DNA from: Nocardioides alkalitolerans
GTDB taxonomy: Bacteria > Actinomycetota > Actinomycetes > Propionibacteriales > Nocardioidaceae
Reading direction: 5' to 3'
Assembly (NCBI GenBank): GCA_038184435.1
Contig: CP116227.1
Location: 3,563,501-3,627,500, forward strand
DNA length: 64,000 nt
The position numbers were made by a program, and so were the translations under genes. The notes under the pieces were generated by a model, which was not told the DNA's origin, searched no databases, and saw nothing but the letters and a program-made list of their open reading frames with translations. Of this stretch, positions 8,089 to 16,638 are shown piece by piece. Positions within the stretch are counted from its first letter, which is position 1. The number at the start of each line of letters is the position of its first letter.

Positions 8089-9992
8089 TCCCCGACCTCA
8101 GCGGGCTCACGCCCGACGTGCTGCGCGACCTGACCAACGTCGGCACGGTGCGGCGCGCCGAGCGGGAGGTCGACCAGGGCACCGTCGAGGTGACCTTCGT
8201 CGAGACCGACGCCGGTCTCGAGGCGACGGCGGCGGACGCCTCCTGCCTGCTCGGCGCCGGGTCCTTCGACTCGTGGCGCTGCGACTGCGCGGCGGGCGGG
8301 GGCTGTCGCCACGTCGTACGGGCGGTGCTGGCCTGGCGCTCCACTGCGGCCGGTCGTGGTGGGAGCCCTGCGGAAAGTCGGGGCCCGGCACCACGACCCG
8401 CGGAAGGCGGGGCGGCGGGTGGGAGCGCGGTCGACGCCCGCACGGCAGCAGCGGCGGCGCGGGCGCGCGCGACCCACGGGCTGGTCGCCACGGTGCAGCG
8501 CGGCGAGCGCACGACGGTCGTGCTCCACGTGCCGGGGGAGGCGACGGTGCGGTTCGGTGCGGACGCCGACCCCCGCTTCGCGCGCTGCGACTGCGGCCAG
8601 GCCGGCTGCGCCCACCTCGACCACGCGGTCGTGGCGTTGGCGCACGCGGCCGCGGACGGGGCGGGGGACGGGCTCGTCGCCGTGGAGCCCGAGCGGGGTG
8701 GCGCCGCCGCGGATCCCGACCTCCTCGCCGACGCCTGGCGCGCCTGGTGGACGCAGCTCGTCACCCTCGGTCTCGGCGCGGCGGAGGAGCTCGTCGCCGC
8801 CGGGGTGGGTCTCGCGACGCGGATGGAGGACGCCGGTCTCGTCCATCCGGCTGCGGTCGTGCGCGACCTCGTCGCCCAGCTCGCCCACCAGGCCGCGCGC
8901 GACGCCGAGGTGTCGCCGGCCCGGCTGGTGGGGCTGGCCGGGGAGCTGGAGTCGCGCCTGCGCTCCCTCGCCCGGCCCGGCGGGGTCCCGGCGGCACTGG
9001 TCGCCGGCGTACCCGAAGCCGAGCAGCCCGTCGGCCCCCAGCGGCTCGTCGGCCTCGGCGCCGAGCACCTCCACGTCGGGGGCTGGAGTCGGCTGCGGGT
9101 CTACGTGGGCGACGTGCGCTCCGGTGCCGTGCGCACGCTGACGGTGGAGGCGACCGACACGGAGGACACGCCCGTGACCGCGCGGCGGCTCGGGTCGCGG
9201 ACGCGGGCGGGCAGCACCTACGCCGAGTGGGCCGCCGCCGCCGCGGTGCTCCCGCGCAGCCGACGACGGGGCGCCGAGCTCGTGCTCCCGCGGGGCACGC
9301 CGCCGGTACGCCGCAGCGCGGCCTGGGCGGTGCCCGACGACTCGCCGCTGCTCGCCGCCCGCCTCGACGCCATCGCGGTGGGGGTCGACGTGCCCGGCCC
9401 GCTCGCCCCGCGCGGTTCCGCGGCGGGGGTCGGCGCGGTGCGCGTCGCCTCCGTCGAGGACGTCCGTCACGACACGCTGGAGGCCCGGCTGACGGCGACG
9501 GTCGTCGACGAGGTGGGCGCGACGGCGCGGCTCGAGCTGCCCGTGTCGGCTCGCGCGCTGCCGGGCGTCGAGGCGACGGCGGAGCGGTTGGCGTCGGGGA
9601 CGACGACCGCCGTGGCGGGCCGGTGGGTACGCCGCGCCGACGGCCTCGTCGCGCTGCCGACGCTGCTCGACGGGTCGGGCGGGCCGCTCGTCGTGCCGCT
9701 CGGCGTACCGGGGTCGGCGGCGGCCGGCGAGATCCCGGCGGGGGAGGCCCGACGCACGACCGACCCGTGGCAGCGGCTGACGAGCGACGTCACCGAGACC
9801 CTGGGGCGCCTGCTGGTGCTGGGTGCGCGCCGGGGCGCGGCCGCACTGCGCCGCGACCTGACCGGGCACGCGGCGCGGGCCGAGGGGCTGGGCCTGCTGC
9901 GCTGGGCCGGGGCCCTGCGGGTGGCCGCGGGCGAGGACCTCGACACAGCCGCGCTGCTCGACCTGGCCGTGCTGCTCGAGATGGGGCGGTGA
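8085..9992 (+). CDS. SWIM zinc-finger protein with two SWIM motifs (YehQ-like)
   Basis: 635 aa from GTG at 8085, the fourth consecutive 4-nt stop/start overlap in this locus. Two CxCx(n)CxH clusters are visible: Cys66, Cys68, Cys74, His76, and Cys168, Cys170, Cys175, His177. SWIM fingers bind zinc and usually mediate DNA or protein contacts. The 30-residue Gly/Pro/Ala linker between them is encoded by a copy of a palindromic repeat found in intergenic regions elsewhere in the window (8352-8398). The rest is alpha/beta with no recognised enzyme motif. By position it corresponds to yehQ of the E. coli yeh cluster. It probably recruits the MoxR/VWA machine to nucleic acid, but that is inference. 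Confidence 0.88.
   Translation: MIPDLSGLTPDVLRDLTNVGTVRRAEREVDQGTVEVTFVETDAGLEATAADASCLLGAGSFDSWRCDCAAGGGCRHVVRAVLAWRSTAAGRGGSPAESRGPAPRPAEGGAAGGSAVDARTAAAAARARATHGLVATVQRGERTTVVLHVPGEATVRFGADADPRFARCDCGQAGCAHLDHAVVALAHAAADGAGDGLVAVEPERGGAAADPDLLADAWRAWWTQLVTLGLGAAEELVAAGVGLATRMEDAGLVHPAAVVRDLVAQLAHQAARDAEVSPARLVGLAGELESRLRSLARPGGVPAALVAGVPEAEQPVGPQRLVGLGAEHLHVGGWSRLRVYVGDVRSGAVRTLTVEATDTEDTPVTARRLGSRTRAGSTYAEWAAAAAVLPRSRRRGAELVLPRGTPPVRRSAAWAVPDDSPLLAARLDAIAVGVDVPGPLAPRGSAAGVGAVRVASVEDVRHDTLEARLTATVVDEVGATARLELPVSARALPGVEATAERLASGTTTAVAGRWVRRADGLVALPTLLDGSGGPLVVPLGVPGSAAAGEIPAGEARRTTDPWQRLTSDVTETLGRLLVLGARRGAAALRRDLTGHAARAEGLGLLRWAGALRVAAGEDLDTAALLDLAVLLEMGR
8352..8398. repeat. Intragenic copy of the GGTCGTGG palindrome family (copy A)
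   Basis: Arms GGTCGTGGTG (8352-8361) and CACCACGACC (8389-8398) enclose a core with CGGAAAGT. Closely similar elements lie at 12936-12982, 17149-17192 and 62769-62815. This copy is inside the coding sequence of the SWIM protein and is read in frame as a Gly/Pro/Ala-rich linker. Confidence 0.7.
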
Positions 9993-10084
9993 GGTGCTCT
10001 GCGAGGCGGGATTGACGCCGACCGACCGGGGTAGGTAGCGCCCGGCCGGGTGCGGGTCCCGGCCGGGCGACGAGAGGGAGCGGG
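9993..10084. other. Short gap with two CCCGGCCGGG palindromes
   Basis: The 92-nt gap between the SWIM gene and the second DUF4132 gene has two copies of the self-complementary decamer CCCGGCCGGG (10041-10050 and 10058-10067) and a GAGAGGGAG ribosome site just before ATG 10085. The second DUF4132 gene could therefore be translated, or even transcribed, separately from the overlapping five-gene run. Confidence 0.4.
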
Positions 10085-12925
10085 ATGCAGGACGACGACC
10101 TGGGCGTGGTGCTCGACCGGATCGACGAGGCGGCGCTGCCCGAGGGCCGTCCCCTGGACACGACGACGCCGCCCGAGCCCGCCGACGAGCCCGCGGAGCT
10201 CGTGCGCCGGTGGAGCCGCTGGGCGGACGGGGGCACGAGGCCGTACGACGGGGTGCCCGACGTGCTCAGCGCCCGGTGGCTCGTCCTGGCGCACTGCCAC
10301 AAGGCGGGGTGGACCAGGGAGGGCGGCGAGCTCTCCCCGTTCGAGGTGGCGGCGGCTGCACGGGCCGCAGCGGCGGCCGGCGCCGACGAGCAGGACGCCG
10401 TCGAGCCGCACGGCTTCCTGTCCCCGCGCGAGCGGATGGCCAATGCGCGCCGTGCCGTGCTGGAGCCGTCGCTCGAGCTCCCGCCCCTGGAGAACCTGCG
10501 GCCCTCGCCGGTGACGCCGGAGGGCGTCGTCTCGGCGCCGTACCTGATGGGCATCGACACCGGCCGTCTCCAGCTGCTGCGCTGGGTGCTGGAGGGGCCG
10601 GACGCGGCGCTCGCCTGGTATGCCTCCACGCCCCGCGACATCGACCGCTGGGCGGCCACGCCCGTCATGCGTGCGTTGCTGCGCAGCGGCGGTATGCAGC
10701 CGCCCGTGATCGCCCCGCCGACCACGCCGGCGCGCCGGCTCCAGGCGAGCGCGCTCGCCGCCACGCCCGCGGAGCACGCCGCGCTGCTGGCGGAGACCTC
10801 GCTGGACGACGTCGCCCTCCTCTTCAACCGCCAGCCGGTGATCACCCTCCCGATCCTGGTGTCGCTCGCCCTGCCGCTCGACGCGGACGGACGCCAGGCC
10901 CTGATCGACCGCCTGGACGCCCACGACGAGGACGGCGTGCGCAGGGCCATCTCCTGGAACGGCGACGCCCAGGCGACCGGCCTCGCGCTCGCGATGTTCG
11001 GGACGTCGATGTTCGAGCGGATGGTCACCGAGGCGCTGGCACTGCCCCGGCTCGGGAAGGCCGCCAGCCTCGGCGCGCGGGTCAGCGGTCCCGCCGCCGT
11101 CGGCGGCATGCTCCGCATCGCCGCGGCGGGCACGGAGTCCTCCCCGGAGGCGCGCGCCTGGCTGACGGCTCACCCGGCCGCGGTCGCGGCGTACGACGGC
11201 CACCCGGAAGCCGAGGGCGCCCGTCACCACGTGGTGCTCGCGGACGTCGCCCGGGAGCACGCGATGGCGGACGCGACGTACGACCCCGTCCACCCGGTCG
11301 CCGCGGGCGTCGCCGCGCGGGTGCACGAGGTCACCGCGTTGCCGGGGCTCCACGCCGACGCGCTGCCGGCGTGGTGGACGGCGGCCGTCGCGGCCGAGGC
11401 CGCAGCCCCCGTGACGGTGAAGGTCGCGAAGAAGCTGCCCGAGTCGACCCCCGCCCTCCGGCTGCGGGTCGTCGACGGCGATGCCGGGGGCGGCGCCGTC
11501 CGGGTCGACGGGCCCCTGGCGGAGGAGGTGCTCGTGTCGGCGCTCGCCTCCGATCCGACGGACGGGCCGCGGCCCCTGGCGGCGGCCGTCGTCGACCGGA
11601 TGCGGGCCGTCGAGCGGGACGAGGCGGGCGGCATCGTGCTGCGGTCGTGGCGGGACGCGGGCGCCCCGGTGCGGGACGCCCGCCTGCTCGTGGCGGCGGG
11701 GTTCCTCGGCGCCGACGGCGTGGTGGCCGAGGTCGCGACCCAGGTGAACCGGTGGGTGCAGGAGAGGGACACGAAGCGCGCCGTCCTCGGCCTCGAGGTG
11801 CTCGCCGCGGCGGGCTCGGCGGCGTCGCTGCAGGCGCTCGCCGGGGTGGCGGCGACCTCGCGCGCGAAGAAGCTGAAGGAGGAGGCCGAGGGCTGGCTCG
11901 CGCGCCTCGCGGCCCGGCAGGGCCTCACCTCCGAGGAGCTCGCCGACCGGGTCGTGCCCGACCTCGGGCTGGATGCGCGCGGGGTGCGGGTCCTCGACTA
12001 CGGCGAGCGGCGCTTCCGGGTGGCGCTCGGCGCGGACGGCAAGCCCGTCGTCCACGCGCTCGGCGCCGACGGGCGCCCGACGGGGAAGGCGGCCGCGACG
12101 CTGCCGCCGGCCCGGGCCGCTGACGATCCCGAGCGGGTCGAGGACGCCAAGGACGCCTTCAAGCAGCTGCGCACGCAGTTCGCCGACGTGGTCAGCATCC
12201 AGACGGCGCGCCTCGAGCAGGCGCTCGTGACCGGTCGCGTCTGGACCGCCGACGACCACGCCGCGTTCGTGCTGCGCCACCCGGTCATGGGCACCCTCGT
12301 GCGGGCGTTGGTCTGGCGCGTCGAGGGACCGGACGGCGTCGCGCTGGTGCGGGTGGACGAGGGGGAGTACCTCACGGTCGACGGCGATCCGTTCGAGCCG
12401 GCCCCGGGCGCCACCTTCGCGCTCGCCCACCCCCTCGACGTGGACGAGCCGACCCGCGCGGCCTGGCAGCAGCACCTCCTCGACCACGACCTGCAGCCGC
12501 CCGTCGAGCAGCTCACGCGCGAGGTGCGGAGGCTGCCGGACGGCCAGAGCGGGGTCGACCTCGCCGACCTGCCGGCCGGCGCGCTCCCCCCGACGACCCT
12601 GCTCGGCGTGGTGCAGAAGCAGGGCTGGCGCCAGGCGGCCGTGACGACACGAGCGCTGAGGGAGCTCTTCGTGCTGGCCTTCCCGCCGCTCGGGGTGACC
12701 GCGCTCCTCCAGGTGACGGGACTGGCGCCCGGGCGCGTGCAGGACTCCGACGTGCAGGAGGTACGGCGCGTGGTCGTCGCGCCGATCGGTGCGGTGGGAC
12801 CGGAGACCGAGGAGATCGACGAGCAGCTCGCTGCGTCGCTGCTCGATTGGCGGAAGGTGCCGCCGCGGGTGGTGTCGGAGGTGCGCCGCTCGCTGGACGC
12901 GTTGGCGACGCGGATGGAGGCCTGA
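10085..12925 (+). CDS. DUF4132 domain protein without WGR domain
   Basis: 946 aa from ATG at 10085 behind a GAGAGGGAG ribosome site. It is a paralogue of the first gene of the locus: the same tryptophan-containing helical repeats, the same LPAWWT segment, the same RVLDYGER/FRVALGADG block near residue 640, the same GRVWTADDHAA motif, and the same final RMEA. It lacks the N-terminal WGR domain and Pro/Ala linker. DUF4132 has no known activity. Two copies flanking a MoxR-DUF5682-VWA-SWIM core suggest a heteromer or alternative adaptors, one nucleic-acid binding and one not. It ends 84 nt before a convergent methyltransferase gene, with a palindromic element between them. Confidence 0.85.
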   Translation: MQDDDLGVVLDRIDEAALPEGRPLDTTTPPEPADEPAELVRRWSRWADGGTRPYDGVPDVLSARWLVLAHCHKAGWTREGGELSPFEVAAAARAAAAAGADEQDAVEPHGFLSPRERMANARRAVLEPSLELPPLENLRPSPVTPEGVVSAPYLMGIDTGRLQLLRWVLEGPDAALAWYASTPRDIDRWAATPVMRALLRSGGMQPPVIAPPTTPARRLQASALAATPAEHAALLAETSLDDVALLFNRQPVITLPILVSLALPLDADGRQALIDRLDAHDEDGVRRAISWNGDAQATGLALAMFGTSMFERMVTEALALPRLGKAASLGARVSGPAAVGGMLRIAAAGTESSPEARAWLTAHPAAVAAYDGHPEAEGARHHVVLADVAREHAMADATYDPVHPVAAGVAARVHEVTALPGLHADALPAWWTAAVAAEAAAPVTVKVAKKLPESTPALRLRVVDGDAGGGAVRVDGPLAEEVLVSALASDPTDGPRPLAAAVVDRMRAVERDEAGGIVLRSWRDAGAPVRDARLLVAAGFLGADGVVAEVATQVNRWVQERDTKRAVLGLEVLAAAGSAASLQALAGVAATSRAKKLKEEAEGWLARLAARQGLTSEELADRVVPDLGLDARGVRVLDYGERRFRVALGADGKPVVHALGADGRPTGKAAATLPPARAADDPERVEDAKDAFKQLRTQFADVVSIQTARLEQALVTGRVWTADDHAAFVLRHPVMGTLVRALVWRVEGPDGVALVRVDEGEYLTVDGDPFEPAPGATFALAHPLDVDEPTRAAWQQHLLDHDLQPPVEQLTREVRRLPDGQSGVDLADLPAGALPPTTLLGVVQKQGWRQAAVTTRALRELFVLAFPPLGVTALLQVTGLAPGRVQDSDVQEVRRVVVAPIGAVGPETEEIDEQLAASLLDWRKVPPRVVSEVRRSLDALATRMEA

Positions 12926-12935
12926 CCCCCCCGGG

Positions 12936-12982
12936 GGTCGTGGTGCGAGGCCACCACTTTCCGCAGGCCTCACACCACGACC
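12936..12982. repeat. GGTCGTGG palindrome family (copy B), likely bidirectional terminator
   Basis: Arms of 17 nt (GGTCGTGGTGCGAGGCC at 12936-12952 and its near-complement at 12966-12982) lie between two convergent genes. The core reads CCACTTTCCGCA, which is the reverse complement of the core in copies A and D, so this copy is in the opposite orientation. No U-tract follows. A stem-loop terminator or REP-like element is plausible. Confidence 0.65.
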
Positions 12983-13008
12983 GGGGACGACGGGTGGCGG
13001 AGGAGGGG

Positions 13009-14070
13009 TCAGGGCATCCGCAGGACGCCGAGCCCCTTGTAGAGGTCCACGCGCTCGATGGTCGCGCCGGGCTCCGACTCGGCCCAGCGCTCGCCGGTGG
13101 TGCGTTCGTCGGAGCGGTCGTAGTCGTCCATGAGCACCAGGGCGCCCGGGGCCAGGCGGTCGCGCATGACCGGGAACGCCGGGTAGCGCGCCTCGGGGCC
13201 ACCCGATCCCGGCGGGCCGTCGACGATCATGAGGTCGATCGGGGGCAGGTCGCCGATGGCCGCCGCGTCGTACCACTGCGGCTCGTGGCCCGCCACGGGC
13301 GAGTCGACGAGCGGCGCGATGCGCACCTCGGCGACGTCGGCGACGCCGGCCTCCTCGAGGGTGCGCTGCGTCTGGCCGCCGTAGTAGGCGTCGTGGTCGA
13401 CGGAGATGATGCGGGTCGGCAGGCCGTACTGCTTCGCGACGAGACCCATGAGCAGCGTTGACGAGCCGGAGCCGAACTCCAGCACCGTCGCCGGGCGGCG
13501 GGTGCGGAGCAGGTCGACCAGGTAGAGCAGCAGGTCCGGCGACGCGGCGAAGCCGCTGAGACCGGGCAGGGGCCGCTCGATGCGCACCGCGTCGAAGAGC
13601 TGCAGGAGCGCCTGGGTCTGGCGGGTCGTGCCGACGTTCTCCGCCGTCAGCATCTTCTGCACCTCGTCGAGGGCCGCGGCGCGCACGCGGTGGAGCTCGG
13701 CCCGCTCGGCCTTCGCGGAGTCGGCGACGGCGCCGCGCACGAGGTCGGTCGTGCGGATCGCGTTCTTCTCGACGGACTCGCGGAGACCGTCGGTGCGCGC
13801 CTTGAGGAGCGTCACCACCGTCTCGGTGCCCGCCCCGACGTGGCGGTCGTTGACCGCCAGCCGGCCGGCCACACCGTGCAGGGCGCCGAGCAGCACGGCC
13901 TGCACCGTCAGCACCGCCCCGATGCCGAGGCCGACCAGCCAGGCACCCTCGAGGTCCACCACCGCCGCCGCGAGGAGCGGCAGCCCGACGAGCCCGAGCA
14001 GGGCGGTCAGGGCGACGAGGGGACGTCCCCGTCGGGGCAGGAGCGTGCTCAGTGGCGTGCGTGACGTCAT
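13009..14070 (-). CDS. Membrane-anchored class I SAM-dependent methyltransferase
   Basis: 353 aa. The ATG at 14070 is preferred over an upstream in-frame ATG (14172) because it places two hydrophobic segments (about 18-36 and 43-66) directly at the N-terminus. A helical, charged stretch follows (70-165), possibly a coiled coil. The catalytic domain has SAM motif I LEFGSGSST (about 198-206), a motif II-like ISVDHDAYY and LMIVDGPPGSGG, typical of the Methyltransf_24 type. The substrate is not evident. Similar membrane-tethered methyltransferases occur in cell-envelope glycan loci of actinobacteria. It converges with the DUF4132 gene and lies downstream of folP/gpgS on the same strand. Confidence 0.75.
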   Translation of the reverse strand: MTSRTPLSTLLPRRGRPLVALTALLGLVGLPLLAAAVVDLEGAWLVGLGIGAVLTVQAVLLGALHGVAGRLAVNDRHVGAGTETVVTLLKARTDGLRESVEKNAIRTTDLVRGAVADSAKAERAELHRVRAAALDEVQKMLTAENVGTTRQTQALLQLFDAVRIERPLPGLSGFAASPDLLLYLVDLLRTRRPATVLEFGSGSSTLLMGLVAKQYGLPTRIISVDHDAYYGGQTQRTLEEAGVADVAEVRIAPLVDSPVAGHEPQWYDAAAIGDLPPIDLMIVDGPPGSGGPEARYPAFPVMRDRLAPGALVLMDDYDRSDERTTGERWAESEPGATIERVDLYKGLGVLRMP

Positions 14071-14117
14071 GGGCAGGAATGTATCCAGACCCGCCGACGG
14101 TGTGGGGCAGCGGCGCG

Positions 14118-14981
14118 TCAGGCCAGGCCGCGGATCGCCCGGGCAGGCGGGCGCCGGCCCGCGATGGTCCACGCCATGTCGACCACCTGACGCGTCTCCG
14201 GCACCTGGTGGACGCGGTAGATCCGGGCACCCGCCTGCGCGCAGATCGCCGTGGCGGCCAGCGTGCCGAGCAGGCGGTCACCCACCCCGCGGTCGAGCGT
14301 CTCGCCCACGAAGTCCTTGTTGGAGAGGCTGACGAGCACGGGCCAGCCCGTCGCGACCATCTCGCCCAGCCGGCGGGTCACCTCGAGCGACTGGAACGTG
14401 TTCTTCCCGAAGTCGTGGGCGGGGTCGATCACGATCGACTCCCGCGCCACGCCGGCGGCCAGCGCGCGCTCGGCGTACGCCTTGGTGTCGGCGATCGCGG
14501 AGGCGACCACGTCGTCGTACGTCAGCCGGTGCGGCCGCGTGCGCGGCGTGACGCCGCCGGTGTGGGTGCAGATGATCGCGGCGTCGTGCTCGGCGGCGGC
14601 GTCGACGAGCTCGGGGTCGGCGCCGCCCCAGGCGTCGTTGAGGACGTCGGCGCCCTCGGCGCAGACGGCACGGCCGACGGAGGCGCGCCAGGTGTCGACG
14701 GAGATGACGAGGTCGGGGTACGCCGCGCGCACCCGCGCCACGAACGACACCACGCGGCGCCGCTCCTCCGCCTCGTCGATCTCGACGCCCGGCGCGGCCT
14801 TGATGCCGCCGATGTCGACGATCTCCGCGCCCTCGTCGACGACCTGCGCCACGCGGTCGAAGGCCTTGTCCTCCGCCCAGGTGGCGCCCTTGTCGTAGAA
14901 CGAGTCGGGCGTGCGGTTGACGATCGCCATCATCAGCGTGGCGTCGTCGGGGAACGAGTGCCGACCCAGGCGCAACGTCAT
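14118..14981 (-). CDS. folP2: Dihydropteroate synthase-like protein (FolP2 type)
   Basis: 287 aa from ATG at 14981. It has the TIM-barrel signatures of dihydropteroate synthase: NRTPDSFYD (about 22-30), VDIGG, ISVDTWRASV, LNDAWGG, and a PVLVSLSNKDF segment equivalent to the pterin-binding lysine loop. It overlaps the gpgS stop by 4 nt (ATGA). The pair folP2-gpgS is the arrangement of Mycobacterium tuberculosis Rv1207-Rv1208, where the FolP2 paralogue is thought not to be the main folate enzyme. I therefore label it FolP2-like rather than a proven folate synthase. Confidence 0.85.
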   Translation of the reverse strand: MTLRLGRHSFPDDATLMMAIVNRTPDSFYDKGATWAEDKAFDRVAQVVDEGAEIVDIGGIKAAPGVEIDEAEERRRVVSFVARVRAAYPDLVISVDTWRASVGRAVCAEGADVLNDAWGGADPELVDAAAEHDAAIICTHTGGVTPRTRPHRLTYDDVVASAIADTKAYAERALAAGVARESIVIDPAHDFGKNTFQSLEVTRRLGEMVATGWPVLVSLSNKDFVGETLDRGVGDRLLGTLAATAICAQAGARIYRVHQVPETRQVVDMAWTIAGRRPPARAIRGLA

Positions 14982-15943
14982 GCGATCTCCTCCGGTGCCA
15001 CGACCGTGCGTTGGGGTGGGCGCTCGCCCACGGTCACGGCCCGCAGGTGCGGTACGGCACCGGCCTCGGTGCGCACGAACTGCCGGAGGCCGACCGTGTC
15101 GACGCCGGCGACGTCGCCCGTGCGACGCGCCACCGCGGCCAGGAGCTGCGTCGCCATGGCTCCCAGGTCGGCGAGCGCCTGGTGGCGGTGGGAGCGGCGC
15201 CCCAGGTCGACCTGGGCGATCGCGTCCGCGCCCCGCGCGCGGAGGGTGTCGACGAGCGCGGCCAGCTCCACGGCGTACCCGGTCGGGACGCTGAGCGAGG
15301 CGAACAGCTCGCGACGCACCGCCCACTCGCCGGCCAGCGGCTGCACGAGCCCGGCGAGCTCCGGGAACGCGAGCGCGATCAGCGGGCGGGCGACGAGCTC
15401 GGTGACCCGACCCCCGTCGTACGGACCCCCGCCCTCGACGTCGAGCGGCCGCTCGTAGAACCCCTTGACGAGGCCCACCGTCGGGTCGGTGAGGAGCGGG
15501 CCGAGGAGGCCGGGCACGAAGTGGGTGTCCCACTCGCGGAGGTCGGCGTCCATGAAGACGAGCACGTCGCCGCGCGTCACGAACAGCGACTTCCATATCG
15601 CCTCGCCCTTGCCCGGCGCCCAGCCGAGGTCGGGGCGGATCTCGGCGGCGGCGTGCACCACGGCCCCCGCGTCGGCCGCGGCCCGGGCCGTGCCGTCGGT
15701 CGAGTCGGAGTCGATGACGACGATCTCGTCGAGCAGGCGCGCGGTCTCCACCAGCCGCTCCCGCACCCGGGTCACCACGTCGCCGACGGTGGCGGCCTCG
15801 TTGCGGGCCGGTACGACGAGGCTGACGGTGGCGCCGGACGCCTCACGCGCGGCGAGGAGGGCGTCGAGCGACCAGTCCTGCCAGTGGTGGGTGCGACGGG
15901 CCGACCACGCGGACGTGGCGTCGTCGGGGCGCGGCGCGTTCAC
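14978..15943 (-). CDS. gpgS: Glucosyl-3-phosphoglycerate synthase
   Basis: 321 aa GT-A fold glycosyltransferase (GT81 family). It begins the sugar-nucleotide fold with VSLVVPARNEAATVG (about 40-54), has IDSDSTDGT (78-86), the metal-binding DAD at 132-134 in FMDADLREWD, and a conserved PTGYAVELA acceptor-side segment. It should transfer glucose from a nucleotide sugar to 3-phosphoglycerate, the first step of methylglucose lipopolysaccharide or glucosylglycerate synthesis. The link to folP2 by a 4-nt overlap supports the call. It is transcribed divergently from the rhomboid gene. Confidence 0.87.
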   Translation of the reverse strand: MNAPRPDDATSAWSARRTHHWQDWSLDALLAAREASGATVSLVVPARNEAATVGDVVTRVRERLVETARLLDEIVVIDSDSTDGTARAAADAGAVVHAAAEIRPDLGWAPGKGEAIWKSLFVTRGDVLVFMDADLREWDTHFVPGLLGPLLTDPTVGLVKGFYERPLDVEGGGPYDGGRVTELVARPLIALAFPELAGLVQPLAGEWAVRRELFASLSVPTGYAVELAALVDTLRARGADAIAQVDLGRRSHRHQALADLGAMATQLLAAVARRTGDVAGVDTVGLRQFVRTEAGAVPHLRAVTVGERPPQRTVVAPEEIA

Positions 15944-16022
15944 CTCGACAGGTTAGAGGTGGGGCGGGAACGGGCTCGGCGGAGGTCGTGCCGGAGCAGG
16001 TCCCACGCTGGGGCCGCGTCGC

Positions 16023-16028
16023 TAGCCT
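16023..16028 (+). promoter_or_regulatory. -10-like box TAGCCT for a leaderless rhomboid gene
   Basis: TAGCCT ends 7 nt before the ATG at 16036, and no ribosome site lies between them. This is the spacing expected for a leaderless actinobacterial transcript. Confidence 0.5.
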
Positions 16029-16035
16029 GATCGGC

Positions 16036-16638
16036 ATGAGCACACCGGTGCGGACGGCCCCCGAGCGCGGGCCGGTGCGCGACGCCGCGACTCTGGTCGG
16101 CGGGTTCGTCGCAGTCCTGTGGATCCTCGAGGTGGTCGACCTGCTCGTCGGCAACCGCCTCGACCAGTTCGGCGTGCAGCCGCGCACCGACGAGGGCCTC
16201 GTCGGCATCGCGACGGCGCCGCTGCTGCACCTCGGCTTCGAGCACCTCGTCTCGAACACGGTCCCGCTGCTGGTGCTCGGGTTCGTCATCGCCCTGTCCG
16301 GGATCGGTCAGGCCCTCGCGGTCACCGGGGCGATCTGGGTCATCGGCGGCTTGGGCACCTGGCTGTTCGCCCCGTCCGGCACCAACCACATCGGCGCGTC
16401 GGTGCTGGTGTTCGGGTTCATCGTCTACCTGGTGCTCCGCGGCTTCTTCACGCGGCGGCTCGGCCAGATCGCCGTCGGCGTCGTGGTGCTCGTGCTCTAC
16501 GGCGGTGCCCTGTGGGGCGTGCTCCCGGGCCAGCCGGGCATCTCGTGGCAGGGCCACCTCTTCGGCGCCATCGGCGGAGGGCTCGCGGCGGCGATGCTGA
16601 CGCCGCGCCGTACGGACACGACAGGAGCGATCGCATGA
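16036..16638 (+). CDS. Rhomboid family intramembrane serine protease
   Basis: 200 aa with about six hydrophobic segments. The ATG at 16036 is favoured by a TAGCCT box 7 nt upstream. The serine of the rhomboid dyad is Ser122 in NHIGASVLVFG and the histidine is His174 in WQGHLFGAIGG. The HLGFEHLVSNT segment (about 66-76) is the family's conserved N-terminal HxxxN region. It cleaves membrane protein substrates within the bilayer; the substrate is unknown. The stop overlaps the ATG of the SRPBCC gene by 4 nt. Confidence 0.88.
   Translation: MSTPVRTAPERGPVRDAATLVGGFVAVLWILEVVDLLVGNRLDQFGVQPRTDEGLVGIATAPLLHLGFEHLVSNTVPLLVLGFVIALSGIGQALAVTGAIWVIGGLGTWLFAPSGTNHIGASVLVFGFIVYLVLRGFFTRRLGQIAVGVVVLVLYGGALWGVLPGQPGISWQGHLFGAIGGGLAAAMLTPRRTDTTGAIA

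Noticed and set aside
9467..14281. 1604-codon open frame on the minus strand across the SWIM and DUF4132 genes
   Set aside because: It is antisense to well-supported genes, is rich in Arg/Gly/Pro/Ala, and has no domain pattern. It is a GC-driven shadow.
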